Of a stretch of 64,000 nucleotides of DNA, positions 19,318 through 27,588 are shown in pieces. Within the stretch, counting starts at the first letter, position 1; the number at the start of each line of letters is the position of its first letter. A program made the translations under genes and the position numbers. The notes under the pieces were generated by a model. It was not told the DNA's origin. It ran no database searches and worked only from the letters and a program-made list of their open reading frames with translations. The stretch is from an uncultured Pseudomonadales bacterium (GTDB lineage: Bacteria; Pseudomonadota; Gammaproteobacteria; Pseudomonadales; Cellvibrionaceae). The stretch spans positions 1 through 64,000 of the forward strand of contig CANLTI010000011.1 in the NCBI GenBank assembly GCA_947494095.1. The letters run 5' to 3'.

Positions 19318-20718
19318 TTATGACTCTCCGTGCGCAGGTAGTGAAATATTGAAACTAGCCCCTCCCAAGCTGGAGCTACTAATTTGAAGACTGCCACCAT
19401 AACTACTCACAATATCAACCGCAACCGATAAACCAATACCTTGGCCCGATGTGGCTGTATCGGCACGTGCGCCGCGGGTCAAAATAGTACTTTTGAGAGT
19501 ATCCGCCACGCCAGGGCCATCATCTTCAATATTAATCAGCAAATCATCACCCACAATTTTTGCACACACGCGCACTTGGCTATTGCCGTACTTGCAGGCA
19601 TTTTCGATCAAATTGCCTGCAACTTCCATCAAATCGGCTTCATCACCCAAAAACGGTAAATTATCGTCAATAAATACTGAGATATTCACCTCTTTTTGCT
19701 GATAGACTTTTTGCATCGCCACAACCAATCGCTCAACAAGTGGCTTAACCAGCACCCGCGCATAGACCGCATTTTGCGTGACCTGCGCACTAGCACGGCG
19801 CAGCTGATGGTCAATAATTATGCTCATGCGACTGATTTGCTCATTCACCACTGCGGTTAGCTCCTGTGGGTTACTTGCCGCGGTCTCTAATTGCCCGCGC
19901 ACTACCGACAACGGCGTTTTGAGGCTGTGAGCCAAATCACCCAGCGTGTTGCGGTAGCGTTCACGCTGAGCTTGCTCTGCGCGCAGTACCTTGTTGAGGT
20001 TTTCGGTGACGGGACGAATATCGGCAGGATACTGCCCTGCCAGTGCTTGGCTTTTACCTGCCTCAACCAACTCTAAGTTGCGCGCTAAACGGCGCAAAGG
20101 CAGCAAGCCCCAGCGGGCAATCAAGCTTTGCACCACAATCAGTAGCAATGCTAAACCCACAACCCACATCAATAAGCGCTCACGATAAGCCGCAAGGCTA
20201 GCTTTTAAGTCTGCTTGGCTATGCGCCACCACAAACCTAAAGGGCCGGTCTGCACCGCCTACAGGCCAAATAGTATCGTAACTCATGACATAAAAATCAT
20301 CGGCATTAAAGGCACTACTAAAAAAGTTTTTAATACCGGTATTAAAAGGCGAGACTAAAGGCGGAAAGTAATCGGCAGGAATAAGATCTGTCGAGCGCGA
20401 TTGCCAAATCACCTGCCCCTGGCCATCAACAATCCAGCCGTACAAACCCGAATTAAGCTCGCCAAAGCGCGGCTCCGTTAAAGCCGGAGGCATCTCGAGA
20501 GTATGCTCATCAGGCTCGGCCACACCCAGCAATAAATACACTTGGCTGCGCAAGGCATCGCGCTCAGCGGTTTCAAGGCTCAGCTTAAAAGCGTAGTCGA
20601 GCATAGTTGCACTAAAACCGAGTAAAAACGGCAACAATACCACCGAGGCAAAAAACAACCGCATGCTCAGTGATGAAGCCGACAACCGAGGCCAGCCCAC
20701 CGCCGACAACCAACGCAT
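19318..20718 (-). CDS. PhoQ-like sensor histidine kinase
   Basis: A 466-residue inner-membrane kinase. Membrane helix 1 is about residues 20-42 (FFASVVLLPFLLGFSATML), the periplasmic sensor spans to about 180, and helix 2 is WVVGLALLLIVVQSL. A HAMP-like linker, HisKA with LGDLAHSLKTPLSVVRGQLE (phospho-accepting His), and HATPase with NLIENACKYGN, DDGPGV and GQGIGLSVA follow. The kinase core closely resembles PhoQ-type proteins that sense divalent cations or envelope state, but the sensor domain cannot be assigned a ligand by eye. Its start codon overlaps the regulator's stop (both at 20718), so they are translationally coupled. Confidence 0.9.
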   Translation of the reverse strand: MRWLSAVGWPRLSASSLSMRLFFASVVLLPFLLGFSATMLDYAFKLSLETAERDALRSQVYLLLGVAEPDEHTLEMPPALTEPRFGELNSGLYGWIVDGQGQVIWQSRSTDLIPADYFPPLVSPFNTGIKNFFSSAFNADDFYVMSYDTIWPVGGADRPFRFVVAHSQADLKASLAAYRERLLMWVVGLALLLIVVQSLIARWGLLPLRRLARNLELVEAGKSQALAGQYPADIRPVTENLNKVLRAEQAQRERYRNTLGDLAHSLKTPLSVVRGQLETAASNPQELTAVVNEQISRMSIIIDHQLRRASAQVTQNAVYARVLVKPLVERLVVAMQKVYQQKEVNISVFIDDNLPFLGDEADLMEVAGNLIENACKYGNSQVRVCAKIVGDDLLINIEDDGPGVADTLKSTILTRGARADTATSGQGIGLSVAVDIVSSYGGSLQISSSSLGGASFNISLPAHGES

Positions 20719-21473
20719 TAAGAGGCAGTATTATCGTGCGGGGCGTTGGTGTCACTTTTAATATCACCCTCAGCATTAGGCGCATCAACGACAGGGGTAT
20801 TGGGTTCAGGATTAAAGCGATAGCCGCGCCCACGGATTGTTGTAATTAGCTCGAGCTCGCCTTTAGGGTCTAGCTTTTTGCGCAACCGCCCAACAAATAC
20901 CTCAATCACATTACTATCGCGTTCAAAATCTTGCTGATACAAATGCTCGGTTAATACCGTTTTAGTAATGGCCTCACCGGCATGGTGCGCCAAGTACTCT
21001 AAGGTATTGTATTCATAGCTGGTCAAATCAACCTCATTGCCACTGAGCAACACCTGCTTGCCGGCGGTATCAATCACCACCGGGCCAAACTCTAGTTGGG
21101 GCTTTGCATGGCCAGAGGCGCGGCGAATAAGCGCGTTCACTCGCGCACGCATCTCTTCATTGTGAAAAGGTTTAACCAGATAATCATCGGCACCGGCTTC
21201 AAGGCCTGTGACTTTATCTTGCCAGTTGCCGCGCGCAGTTAAAATAAGTACGGGGTAACTTTTGCCAGCTGCGCGGGCTTTAGTAATCAGCTCTATGCCA
21301 TCTATTTCAGGTAAGCCAATATCAATAATGGCCAAATCGTAATCGTATTCGGTAGCCAAAAACAAGCCTTCACGGCCATCTTCTGCCACATCAACAGCAA
21401 AACCCTGGCCACCTAAAAATTCAGCTAATTGCGTACGAATAGCTGCTTCATCTTCTACTACTAATAAGCGCAT
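20718..21473 (-). CDS. PhoP-like OmpR-family response regulator
   Basis: A 251-residue regulator with an N-terminal receiver domain (acidic pocket ED at 8-9, phospho-accepting Asp51 in AIIDIGLP, conserved Lys in LVKPF) and an OmpR/PhoB winged-helix DNA-binding domain (LTSYEYNTLEYLAHH, then VFVGRLRKKLDP...TIRGRGYRF). A Pro/Asp-rich tail of about 25 residues follows. ATG 21473 has AAGGA nine bases upstream, overlapping the end of the PepSY gene; a GTG one codon earlier is possible. With the neighbouring kinase it forms a complete two-component system; PepSY, regulator, kinase and VanZ-like genes make one transcription unit. Confidence 0.93.
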   Translation of the reverse strand: MRLLVVEDEAAIRTQLAEFLGGQGFAVDVAEDGREGLFLATEYDYDLAIIDIGLPEIDGIELITKARAAGKSYPVLILTARGNWQDKVTGLEAGADDYLVKPFHNEEMRARVNALIRRASGHAKPQLEFGPVVIDTAGKQVLLSGNEVDLTSYEYNTLEYLAHHAGEAITKTVLTEHLYQQDFERDSNVIEVFVGRLRKKLDPKGELELITTIRGRGYRFNPEPNTPVVDAPNAEGDIKSDTNAPHDNTAS

Positions 21474-21484
21474 CACTCAGTTCC

Positions 21485-21763
21485 TTATTTTTTTTGTCGG
21501 GCATTGCCCTTGGCATCAACCACAATAATATCCACATGCCCTTTGGTATCTAAGCGCACTTCAAAAATTGTACTACCATCACTTGCTGTTGTTTTTTTGA
21601 TTTTACCAAACAGCTCGCCACCAAATTTGCTTTGGGCTATTTCGGCGGCGCGACCCTTATCAATCTCGCGCCCTGCTTGGGCTTGCGTCTGCATTCCCCC
21701 CAAGGCGCTAACCATGGCGACACTCAGTACCCAACATTTTTTACAAAAACCCAAACGCGTCAT
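21485..21763 (-). CDS. Small periplasmic PepSY-domain protein
   Basis: A 92-residue protein with a signal peptide (VLSVAMVSALGGMQTQAQA) followed by a single PepSY-like domain (GRAAEIAQSKFGGELFGKIKK, then FEVRLDTKGHVDIIVVDAKG). Such proteins often precede PhoPQ-like genes in gammaproteobacteria and may inhibit a protease or modulate the sensor. It is the first gene of the operon; its stop codon is 9 bases from the regulator start. Confidence 0.85.
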   Translation of the reverse strand: MTRLGFCKKCWVLSVAMVSALGGMQTQAQAGREIDKGRAAEIAQSKFGGELFGKIKKTTASDGSTIFEVRLDTKGHVDIIVVDAKGNARQKK

Positions 21764-22083
21764 ATGGAATCCTAAATTAGAGGCTCTACCGCTCTTACTA
21801 ATAAGTCATTGAAGCTCAACCTTAAAGCTTACATCGCCTTTTCTCAAGTCTTCGAGGGTATCAGCTCCTCATTAGAAGGTAAGAGTATAAATAAGGTCGA
21901 CTTTCTAGCAAATACTGAATATAGACAATGCTCAAAAGTAAAGTGTACCCAGCGTAAACTGAACCCACGCTAAATTATCTCGGTACCTCGCAGGCAACGG
22001 CCAGCTCGGTACATCTGTGGCTCATAGTACCGAGCCAGCAACATCGAACTAACAACATTTCACTAAACACCCATAAATAGTAC
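21764..22083. other. Promoter region of the two-component operon; no gene
   Basis: A 320-base gap. It holds an inverted pair GCTCGGTAC (22004-22012) and GTACCGAGC (22027-22035), with a further copy of CTCGGTACC at 21979-21987, possibly an operator or a factor-independent hairpin without T-tract. No open frame is convincing. Confidence 0.5.
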
Positions 22084-22641
22084 TCAATGAACAAGATCCG
22101 TCTCGCAAGGCACACGCGCAGACAACTGACCGTGGGCAAAGTGCTCCGTCAATTGATGATCAAGCAAGCTAAACTCCGATACCACACTCCAGGTTTCCCC
22201 TTCACCACTCATTGAGAGCTTTACCTTTAAATGCGTTGGCGACTGGCTAAGTACTTGTTCAATGACCCCCTTGGATTCCCAATACCTGATCACCCCCTCA
22301 GAAATCGTGAGCCGCGTTGCACTTTCTTTTTTGGCGCACTGCGCTATAGAGGTATCCCATACACCCAAAAAGCCACTCGCAAAGCCGGCTGTACTCGGCT
22401 CAACGGCAGTCACCGCACGACGGGCCGCCGCAGAAGATGCCTCAGGCGCCTTAACAGCAGGTATCTCGACAACAGGCACCTTAACAACAGAAGCATCCGG
22501 CGCTGAGCTCACGGGCTTTTCGTGCTCAGCCGCGCTGCACCCCAATAAAGATATCGATAACATAACCAAAAAAAAATTCAAAAAAACTCCAATCCACTTA
22601 AATTTGTGAGAAATACTCGGCACTATATCAGCCTGAGTCAT
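22084..22641 (-). CDS. Putative lipoprotein, function unknown
   Basis: About 185 residues. A hydrophobic segment (FLNFFLVMLSISLLGC) ends in a lipobox LLGC, predicting a lipid-anchored protein. A proline/valine-rich linker (VPVVEIPAVKAPE) leads to a C-terminal globular domain of about 95 residues starting GFLGVWDTSIAQC, with two further cysteines, one near the C-terminus, that may pair. The family is not recognised. The first ATG (22641) and its AAGG ribosome site lie inside the left end of miniature element M2, so the 5' end of the gene is partly transposon-derived; an internal ATG at 22563 would still leave a lipobox. Confidence 0.7.
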   Translation of the reverse strand: MTQADIVPSISHKFKWIGVFLNFFLVMLSISLLGCSAAEHEKPVSSAPDASVVKVPVVEIPAVKAPEASSAAARRAVTAVEPSTAGFASGFLGVWDTSIAQCAKKESATRLTISEGVIRYWESKGVIEQVLSQSPTHLKVKLSMSGEGETWSVVSEFSLLDHQLTEHFAHGQLSARVPCETDLVH

Positions 22642-22840
22642 AAACCTTACTGAGTAGGATACTGATGGCTATAGCGGCCACCCCAGCAGGATGCGTGGGG
22701 GTAGACTTTGCACCTGCATAGGGATATGCAAGATTAGACTTTGCAGGAGCATAAAGTCGAGGAGCACAAAGTCGCAGATGGCTTGAGCGGCCCAGTAAAT
22801 GATTCATTAGCGCCCAACTCCGGCACACCTGAATAGTTAC
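22623..22840. mobile_element. Miniature inverted-repeat element M2
   Basis: The right end is a perfect CTGAATAGTTAC (22829-22840); the left end (about 22623) is degenerate. The interior shares with M4 a long segment (GCATATCCCTATGCAGGTGC and neighbours, in reverse orientation) that M1 and M3 lack, so M2 and M4 form a longer subfamily. It overlaps the lipoprotein start. Confidence 0.8.
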
Positions 22841-22862
22841 AAAATAAATAACTCACTATTAA

Positions 22863-23040
22863 AATTAATTGTAACTATTCAGCTCGGCTGACAAACCTCA
22901 CCTGATAGGGTGCTGATGGATTATTTTCTGGGCATTTAAGCGCCGGGAGCGCTTATATAGCGACCATGGATGGCTTGAGCGGCCCAGTAAATGATTCATT
23001 AACGCCCAATTTCGGTACATCTGAATAGTTACAATTAATT
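22863..23040. mobile_element. Miniature inverted-repeat element M3, best-preserved ends
   Basis: The ends are perfect 20-base inverted repeats: AATTAATTGTAACTATTCAG (22863-22882) and its exact complement (23021-23040). The outer AATTAATT may be part of the element or a palindromic target. It has no coding capacity. Confidence 0.88.
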
Positions 23041-23482
23041 AACAAATATAATAATCAATCTAATTCACTCATAAATTGAAAAGCGATTACTCACAACCGA
23101 CTAGTGATGACGCGCAAGTTGTTAGCAAGCGCCTCAACAGCTTCGCCTTAGCGAGCCCTATTTACACCAAAGCCGATGTTACCGCCGGTTAAGATAAACA
23201 AGCTCTACAAAGGAAGGAAGCATGCAACAAGTATTATTGGATAATGTATTTTTCTACGCCCCTAAGACACACCCTTGTTCTGGTCTAATAATCCTCCACA
23301 ACACAGCCATCGCGCCTTTATGACCAGCAGGCTCTATACTTAAAAAGTACGCTGCCAACACGCAAAACCCAAATACCACATCAATACACAAAAACCTAAA
23401 AGCGCCACTCGCCTATCAATCATTTGGAAGCTGGCGCGCGTACAGGTAGAATAACCAATCAAAAATGTTTGAGTTTTAACCC
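23041..23482. other. Intergenic region upstream of the YdiJ-like gene
   Basis: It holds repeat copy C (23212-23263) and otherwise AT-rich sequence. A promoter for the dehydrogenase is expected in the last 150 bases, but no element was clear enough to mark. Confidence 0.5.
23212..23263 (+). repeat. Dispersed repeat, copy C (partial)
   Basis: CAAGTATTATTGGATAATGT with flanking GGAAG and ATTTTT matches the central and right part of repeat copies A and B. Confidence 0.7.
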
Positions 23483-26400
23483 ATGATTCCACGAATACAG
23501 CAAACGTCTAGCACCCAGTCACTCTATTTACAGTTTTTAGAGTCGCTAAAAGAGACTAATTTTGAAGGCGATATCTCGCCGGACTACGCCAGCCGTACCG
23601 TGTTATCTACAGATAACTCCATTTACCAGGTATTACCTCAAGGTATTGTATACCCCAAAAGTATTGATGACCTTACACGCTTAACTGAGCTGACCGCTCG
23701 CTTGCAGTACCACAGTATCGTACTTTCCCCTCGCGGGGGTGGCACCGGCACTAATGGCCAATCATTAACCGATGGTCTGGTGGTCGATATGAGCCGCCAC
23801 ATGAACAATATTCTCGAAATCAACGCCGAAGAAGGCTGGGCGCGCGTACAAGCGGGGGTCGTCAAAGACCAGCTCAACGCAGCGATCAGGCCTTATGGCT
23901 TATTTTTTGCCCCAGAGCTATCAACGAGTAACCGTGCAACTATCGGCGGCATGATTAACACTGACGCTTCAGGTCAAGGCTCTTGCCGCTATGGTAAAAC
24001 GCGCAATCACGTACTAGAGCTCACCACGGTATTAATGGACGGCAATGTATTGCGTAGCCACGCCATTAGCGACGAACAGCTTGCCACCAACAGTGAAGAG
24101 CAAAATATTTGCGGTCTCGCCCATCGCTTGGTCAATAATATTCAGCAAGAGCATCAAGCCCTTATCAAAGAAAAGTTTCCGCCGCTTAACCGCTGCCTTA
24201 CCGGTTACGACCTTGCACATATTCGCGATGACAACGGACAATTTAATTTAAACAGCATTTTGTGTGGTAGTGAAGGTACTTTAGGATTTATTGCTGAAGC
24301 AAAGATTAACCTGCTCACCACCCCCAAATATAGTGCACTTGTTATTGTTAACTATGACAGCTTTGATAGCTCACTGCGCGATGCGACACACTTAATGAAA
24401 GCTGGGCCAACCAGCATTGAAACTATCGACTCGCGCGTATTAGCACTGGCGATGAATGATAGCGTTTGGCATGATGTCGCCGCTTACTTCCCCAGCGAAA
24501 ACGTCGAGCACATTAAAGGCATGAACTTAGTTGAGTATACTGCCGACACCAAAGAAGAGCTTAGCAATGGTATTGCACAATTAATTACAGTATTAAAAAG
24601 TGATGAGGCCGGTAAAGGTGCCGTTGGCCATGGCATGGCAATGGGTGATGAGGCCGTCAAAAAGATATGGAATATGCGTAAAAAAGCCGTCGGCCTGCTA
24701 GGCAATGCCAAAGGCGAAGGCCGCCCAATCCCCTTTGTTGAAGATACCGCCGTCCCCCCCGAAAACCTTGCCGACTATATTGCCGAGTTCCGTGCAATTT
24801 TGGACAGCTATAATTTAACCTATGGTATGTTTGGCCATGTAGATGCTGGCGTTTTACATGTGCGCCCTGCTATAGACATGAAAGACAGCACCGCGCTCAA
24901 AATGGTGCGCGATATTACCGACCAAGTCAGCGCACTGACACAAAAGTACAACGGTCTACTCTGGGGCGAGCACGGCAAAGGCGTACGCAGCGAATACGCA
25001 CCGGCTTTTTTTGGCGAGCTATTTCCACAATTACAACGCATTAAAGGCGCCTTTGACCCGCGCAACCAACTCAACCCCGGCAAAATTGCAACACCTATTG
25101 ATAGTGGTCAGCTCTTAAAAATTGATGAAGTACCCACGCGCGGGCAAAGCGATCAAACAATACCCGTCAAATTATGGGACGGCTTTAGTGAGGCCGTTTA
25201 CTGCAATGGCAACGGCGCTTGCTTTAACTGGAATACCGCTGATGCCATGTGCCCCTCTTATAAAGTGACTCGCAACCGCGTACATTCACCTAAGGGCCGC
25301 GCCTCGCTAATCCGTGAATGGATCAAACAGCTCGGCGAGCATGGCTTTAACCCCGAAAGCTTTGAGGGTAATTACGACAAACTCCCCGCTGCCGACAGTT
25401 TTATGCAGCGCCGCAGAAACAGTAAAGACAGCAATATGCACAATAAAAGCGCCAACCCTAGCGGCGGTGTACAGCAATACGATTTTTCGCATGAGGTGAT
25501 GGATTCGATGAGCCAATGCTTGGCGTGTAAATCGTGCGTCGGGCAATGCCCGATTAAAGTCGACGTACCCGAGTTTCGCAGTAAATTTTTAGCGCTTTAT
25601 CACACCCGTTATGCCCGCCCGCTAAAAGATTACTTTGTCGCTAACCTTGAACGCTTTGTACCTAAAATGGCCCACATTGCAGGCATGGCCAATTTTATGC
25701 AAAACCTGCCACCGGTCAAACGTTTTTTACAAAATACTGTAGGCTTTGTTGACAGCCCAAAGCTCTCGCGCATTCCTTTTAATAAGCACTTAAAACAGCT
25801 AGGTATTCAATACGCCACAACCGCTAATATTCAGAGCATCCGCGACGAACAAAAAAGTCAGAGTGTTATTTTAGTGCAAGATGCCTTCACACGATTTTTT
25901 GATGCTCAGGTGGTTCTAGACAGCGTCAATATTTTACAAAAGCTAGGTTTTAATGTACTGCTGGCACCCTATAGCCCCAATGGCAAACCTATGCATGTCC
26001 ATGGTTTTTTAAAGGAATTTAAAAAACAAGCCACCGTCACCGCCGAGCATTTAAATGCTCTAGCCCAAAGCGGCATCCCCCTTATAGGCTTAGATCCCGC
26101 TATGACCCTGGCCTATCGCAGTGAGTACGTCAAAGCGCTGGGCGAAAAAAATGCTCCTAAAGTGCAACTGATCCAAGAGTGGTTAGGTACACACAGAGAG
26201 TCTCTTGAAAGCAAAAAAACATTATTCACCGAAGGTGCTTTTAAATTGCTAGGCCACTGCACCGAAAAAACCAACGTACCTGCCAGTACGAGCCTGTGGC
26301 AAAGTGTTTTTAGTCAGCTCGGCCAAACCCTCAGTATTGAAGCGGTTGGCTGTTGCGGCATGGCTGGTACTTTTGGTCACGAAACACAAAACCGCGAAGC

Positions 26401-26965
26401 CTCGAGCAAAATATTTGACCTAAGCTGGCGCCAACCTGTCACCGCCGCACAAAACAAAGACACACTACTGGCCACCGGCTACTCCTGTCGTAGCCAAAGC
26501 TTGCGCGAAGCTGGCGTACACATCGCCCACCCATTACAGGCTTTGCTAACAAACTTTATCGGCGAAAGCCCGGCCAACAACCCAACTCAAAGCGCCGATG
26601 CAGTAGCGCCAGCACCTCACACAGCCGCCACCGAGGTAAGGCAAACCAATGACACAATCGCATCCGTGCAGATTGTAGAGCCGGCTATTGTCAAACCCAT
26701 TATTGTCGAACCCATTATTATCGAGCCCGCTACTGTCGAAGACACTATTATCGAGCCAATTGCTGCTGAAGCGATCGCCGCAGAAGCTCTTAGGCCAAAA
26801 GTTCTTAATTCAGAGGCCCTTGCTTCAGAAACAATAGATCCCAAAGAAGACCTAGCCGCGCATGCACAAGCCGATGCAGCCATAGACCCCATGACTAAAG
26901 CGCTAGAAGATGAAATAAAAGCACTGCTGAGCAACTCACAAGAAGAAACCAATAAAATAAAATAA
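23483..26965 (+). CDS. ydiJ: YdiJ-like FAD/4Fe-4S D-2-hydroxyacid dehydrogenase
   Basis: A large flavoprotein: an N-terminal FAD-binding (VAO/GlcD type) domain with PRGGGTGTNGQSL, an FAD-oxidase C-terminal domain with GEHGKGVRSEYAPAFFG, a Cys-containing middle (CNGNGACFNWNTADAMCPSY) and an iron-sulfur segment CLACKSCVGQCPIKVD, then a CCG-type heterodisulfide-like end (CCGMAGTFGHE). E. coli YdiJ of this layout oxidises D-2-hydroxyglutarate. Typical members are near 1000-1020 residues; this one has 1160. The extra 120 residues form an acidic, low-complexity tail with repeated IVEP / IIEP units. ATG 23483 has no strong ribosome site. Flanked on both sides by inverted copies of the miniature elements. 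Confidence 0.88.
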   Translation: MIPRIQQTSSTQSLYLQFLESLKETNFEGDISPDYASRTVLSTDNSIYQVLPQGIVYPKSIDDLTRLTELTARLQYHSIVLSPRGGGTGTNGQSLTDGLVVDMSRHMNNILEINAEEGWARVQAGVVKDQLNAAIRPYGLFFAPELSTSNRATIGGMINTDASGQGSCRYGKTRNHVLELTTVLMDGNVLRSHAISDEQLATNSEEQNICGLAHRLVNNIQQEHQALIKEKFPPLNRCLTGYDLAHIRDDNGQFNLNSILCGSEGTLGFIAEAKINLLTTPKYSALVIVNYDSFDSSLRDATHLMKAGPTSIETIDSRVLALAMNDSVWHDVAAYFPSENVEHIKGMNLVEYTADTKEELSNGIAQLITVLKSDEAGKGAVGHGMAMGDEAVKKIWNMRKKAVGLLGNAKGEGRPIPFVEDTAVPPENLADYIAEFRAILDSYNLTYGMFGHVDAGVLHVRPAIDMKDSTALKMVRDITDQVSALTQKYNGLLWGEHGKGVRSEYAPAFFGELFPQLQRIKGAFDPRNQLNPGKIATPIDSGQLLKIDEVPTRGQSDQTIPVKLWDGFSEAVYCNGNGACFNWNTADAMCPSYKVTRNRVHSPKGRASLIREWIKQLGEHGFNPESFEGNYDKLPAADSFMQRRRNSKDSNMHNKSANPSGGVQQYDFSHEVMDSMSQCLACKSCVGQCPIKVDVPEFRSKFLALYHTRYARPLKDYFVANLERFVPKMAHIAGMANFMQNLPPVKRFLQNTVGFVDSPKLSRIPFNKHLKQLGIQYATTANIQSIRDEQKSQSVILVQDAFTRFFDAQVVLDSVNILQKLGFNVLLAPYSPNGKPMHVHGFLKEFKKQATVTAEHLNALAQSGIPLIGLDPAMTLAYRSEYVKALGEKNAPKVQLIQEWLGTHRESLESKKTLFTEGAFKLLGHCTEKTNVPASTSLWQSVFSQLGQTLSIEAVGCCGMAGTFGHETQNREASSKIFDLSWRQPVTAAQNKDTLLATGYSCRSQSLREAGVHIAHPLQALLTNFIGESPANNPTQSADAVAPAPHTAATEVRQTNDTIASVQIVEPAIVKPIIVEPIIIEPATVEDTIIEPIAAEAIAAEALRPKVLNSEALASETIDPKEDLAAHAQADAAIDPMTKALEDEIKALLSNSQEETNKIK

Positions 26966-26969
26966 AATG

Positions 26970-27186
26970 GTAACTATTCAGGTGTGCCGGAGTTGGGCGC
27001 TAATGAATCATTGACTGGGCCGCTCAAGCCATCTGCGACTTTATGCTCCTGCAAAGTCTAATCTTGCATATCCCTATGCAGGTGCACTGTCTAACCCTTG
27101 CCTTCCCTGTAAGGCCCGGCGCTTAAATGCCCAGAAAATAATCCATCAGCACCCGTCAGGTGAGGTGTATTAGCTGGGCAATACAG
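26970..27186. mobile_element. Miniature inverted-repeat element M4
   Basis: The left end GTAACTATTCAG (26970-26981) begins four bases after the dehydrogenase stop; the right end is degenerate (AGCTGGGCAATAC). It is the long subtype, inverted relative to M2. The neighbouring DNA to the right contains a short open-frame remnant. Confidence 0.85.
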
Positions 27187-27255
27187 TCTAAACTCGGCCA
27201 AACAAGCGGCCAACAAGAGCTTTACGAAAACACCATCAATCGCTATATCCGCTAA
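27184..27255 (+). pseudogene. Possible 3' remnant of an unknown gene
   Basis: A run of 23 codons reads QSKLGQTSGQQELYENTINR with YIR and a stop, a natural-looking protein C-terminus, and is followed within five bases by a strong terminator. It has no start of its own; upstream it runs into M4. It may be the tail of a gene destroyed by rearrangement at the element. Too short to name. Confidence 0.3.
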
Positions 27256-27259
27256 TGAC

Positions 27260-27291
27260 AAACAGGCGGCGATAGTTATCGCCGCCTGTTT
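27260..27291 (+). terminator. Strong intrinsic terminator
   Basis: AACAGGCGGCGATA pairs perfectly with TATCGCCGCCTGTT around a two-base loop; the outer A and T runs make it usable in both directions. Confidence 0.85.
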
Positions 27292-27458
27292 ATTGACCCT
27301 GCCTATTTAGTCCTCCCCGCTCATCCCGCTGACGCTTTCATCGCAAAAGCAGCTAGCACTTTTTAACCCGTAGCCTAAAACACCTTCTCGATTGCCGCGC
27401 ATCATTCTACAGTGTTAGCCTATTCCGCTATTCATGCCAAATACAGTATTCAAGCTAT

Positions 27459-27497
27459 AAACTTCTAAACTTCTAAACTTCTGTTCATATCATGAAC
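27459..27497. repeat. 8-bp triplicate plus palindrome upstream of DUF4139 gene
   Basis: AAACTTCT occurs three times in tandem (27459-27482), followed directly by GTTCAT-ATC-ATGAAC (27483-27497), an inverted repeat of operator size. It lies about 90 bases before the DUF4139 start. The rest of 27292-27588 shows nothing identifiable. Confidence 0.5.
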
Positions 27498-27588
27498 TAA
27501 TTTCTTGCTAGCAATTCTAACCCGTTGTGCATAGACTCACTTTTTATACACCTCACACCCCTACCTCACATCCAATCAAAGGTCTTCC

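Noticed and set aside
26617-26952. Minus-strand open frame opposite the dehydrogenase tail
   Set aside because: It mirrors the low-complexity repeat tail of the plus-strand gene and has no supporting signals.
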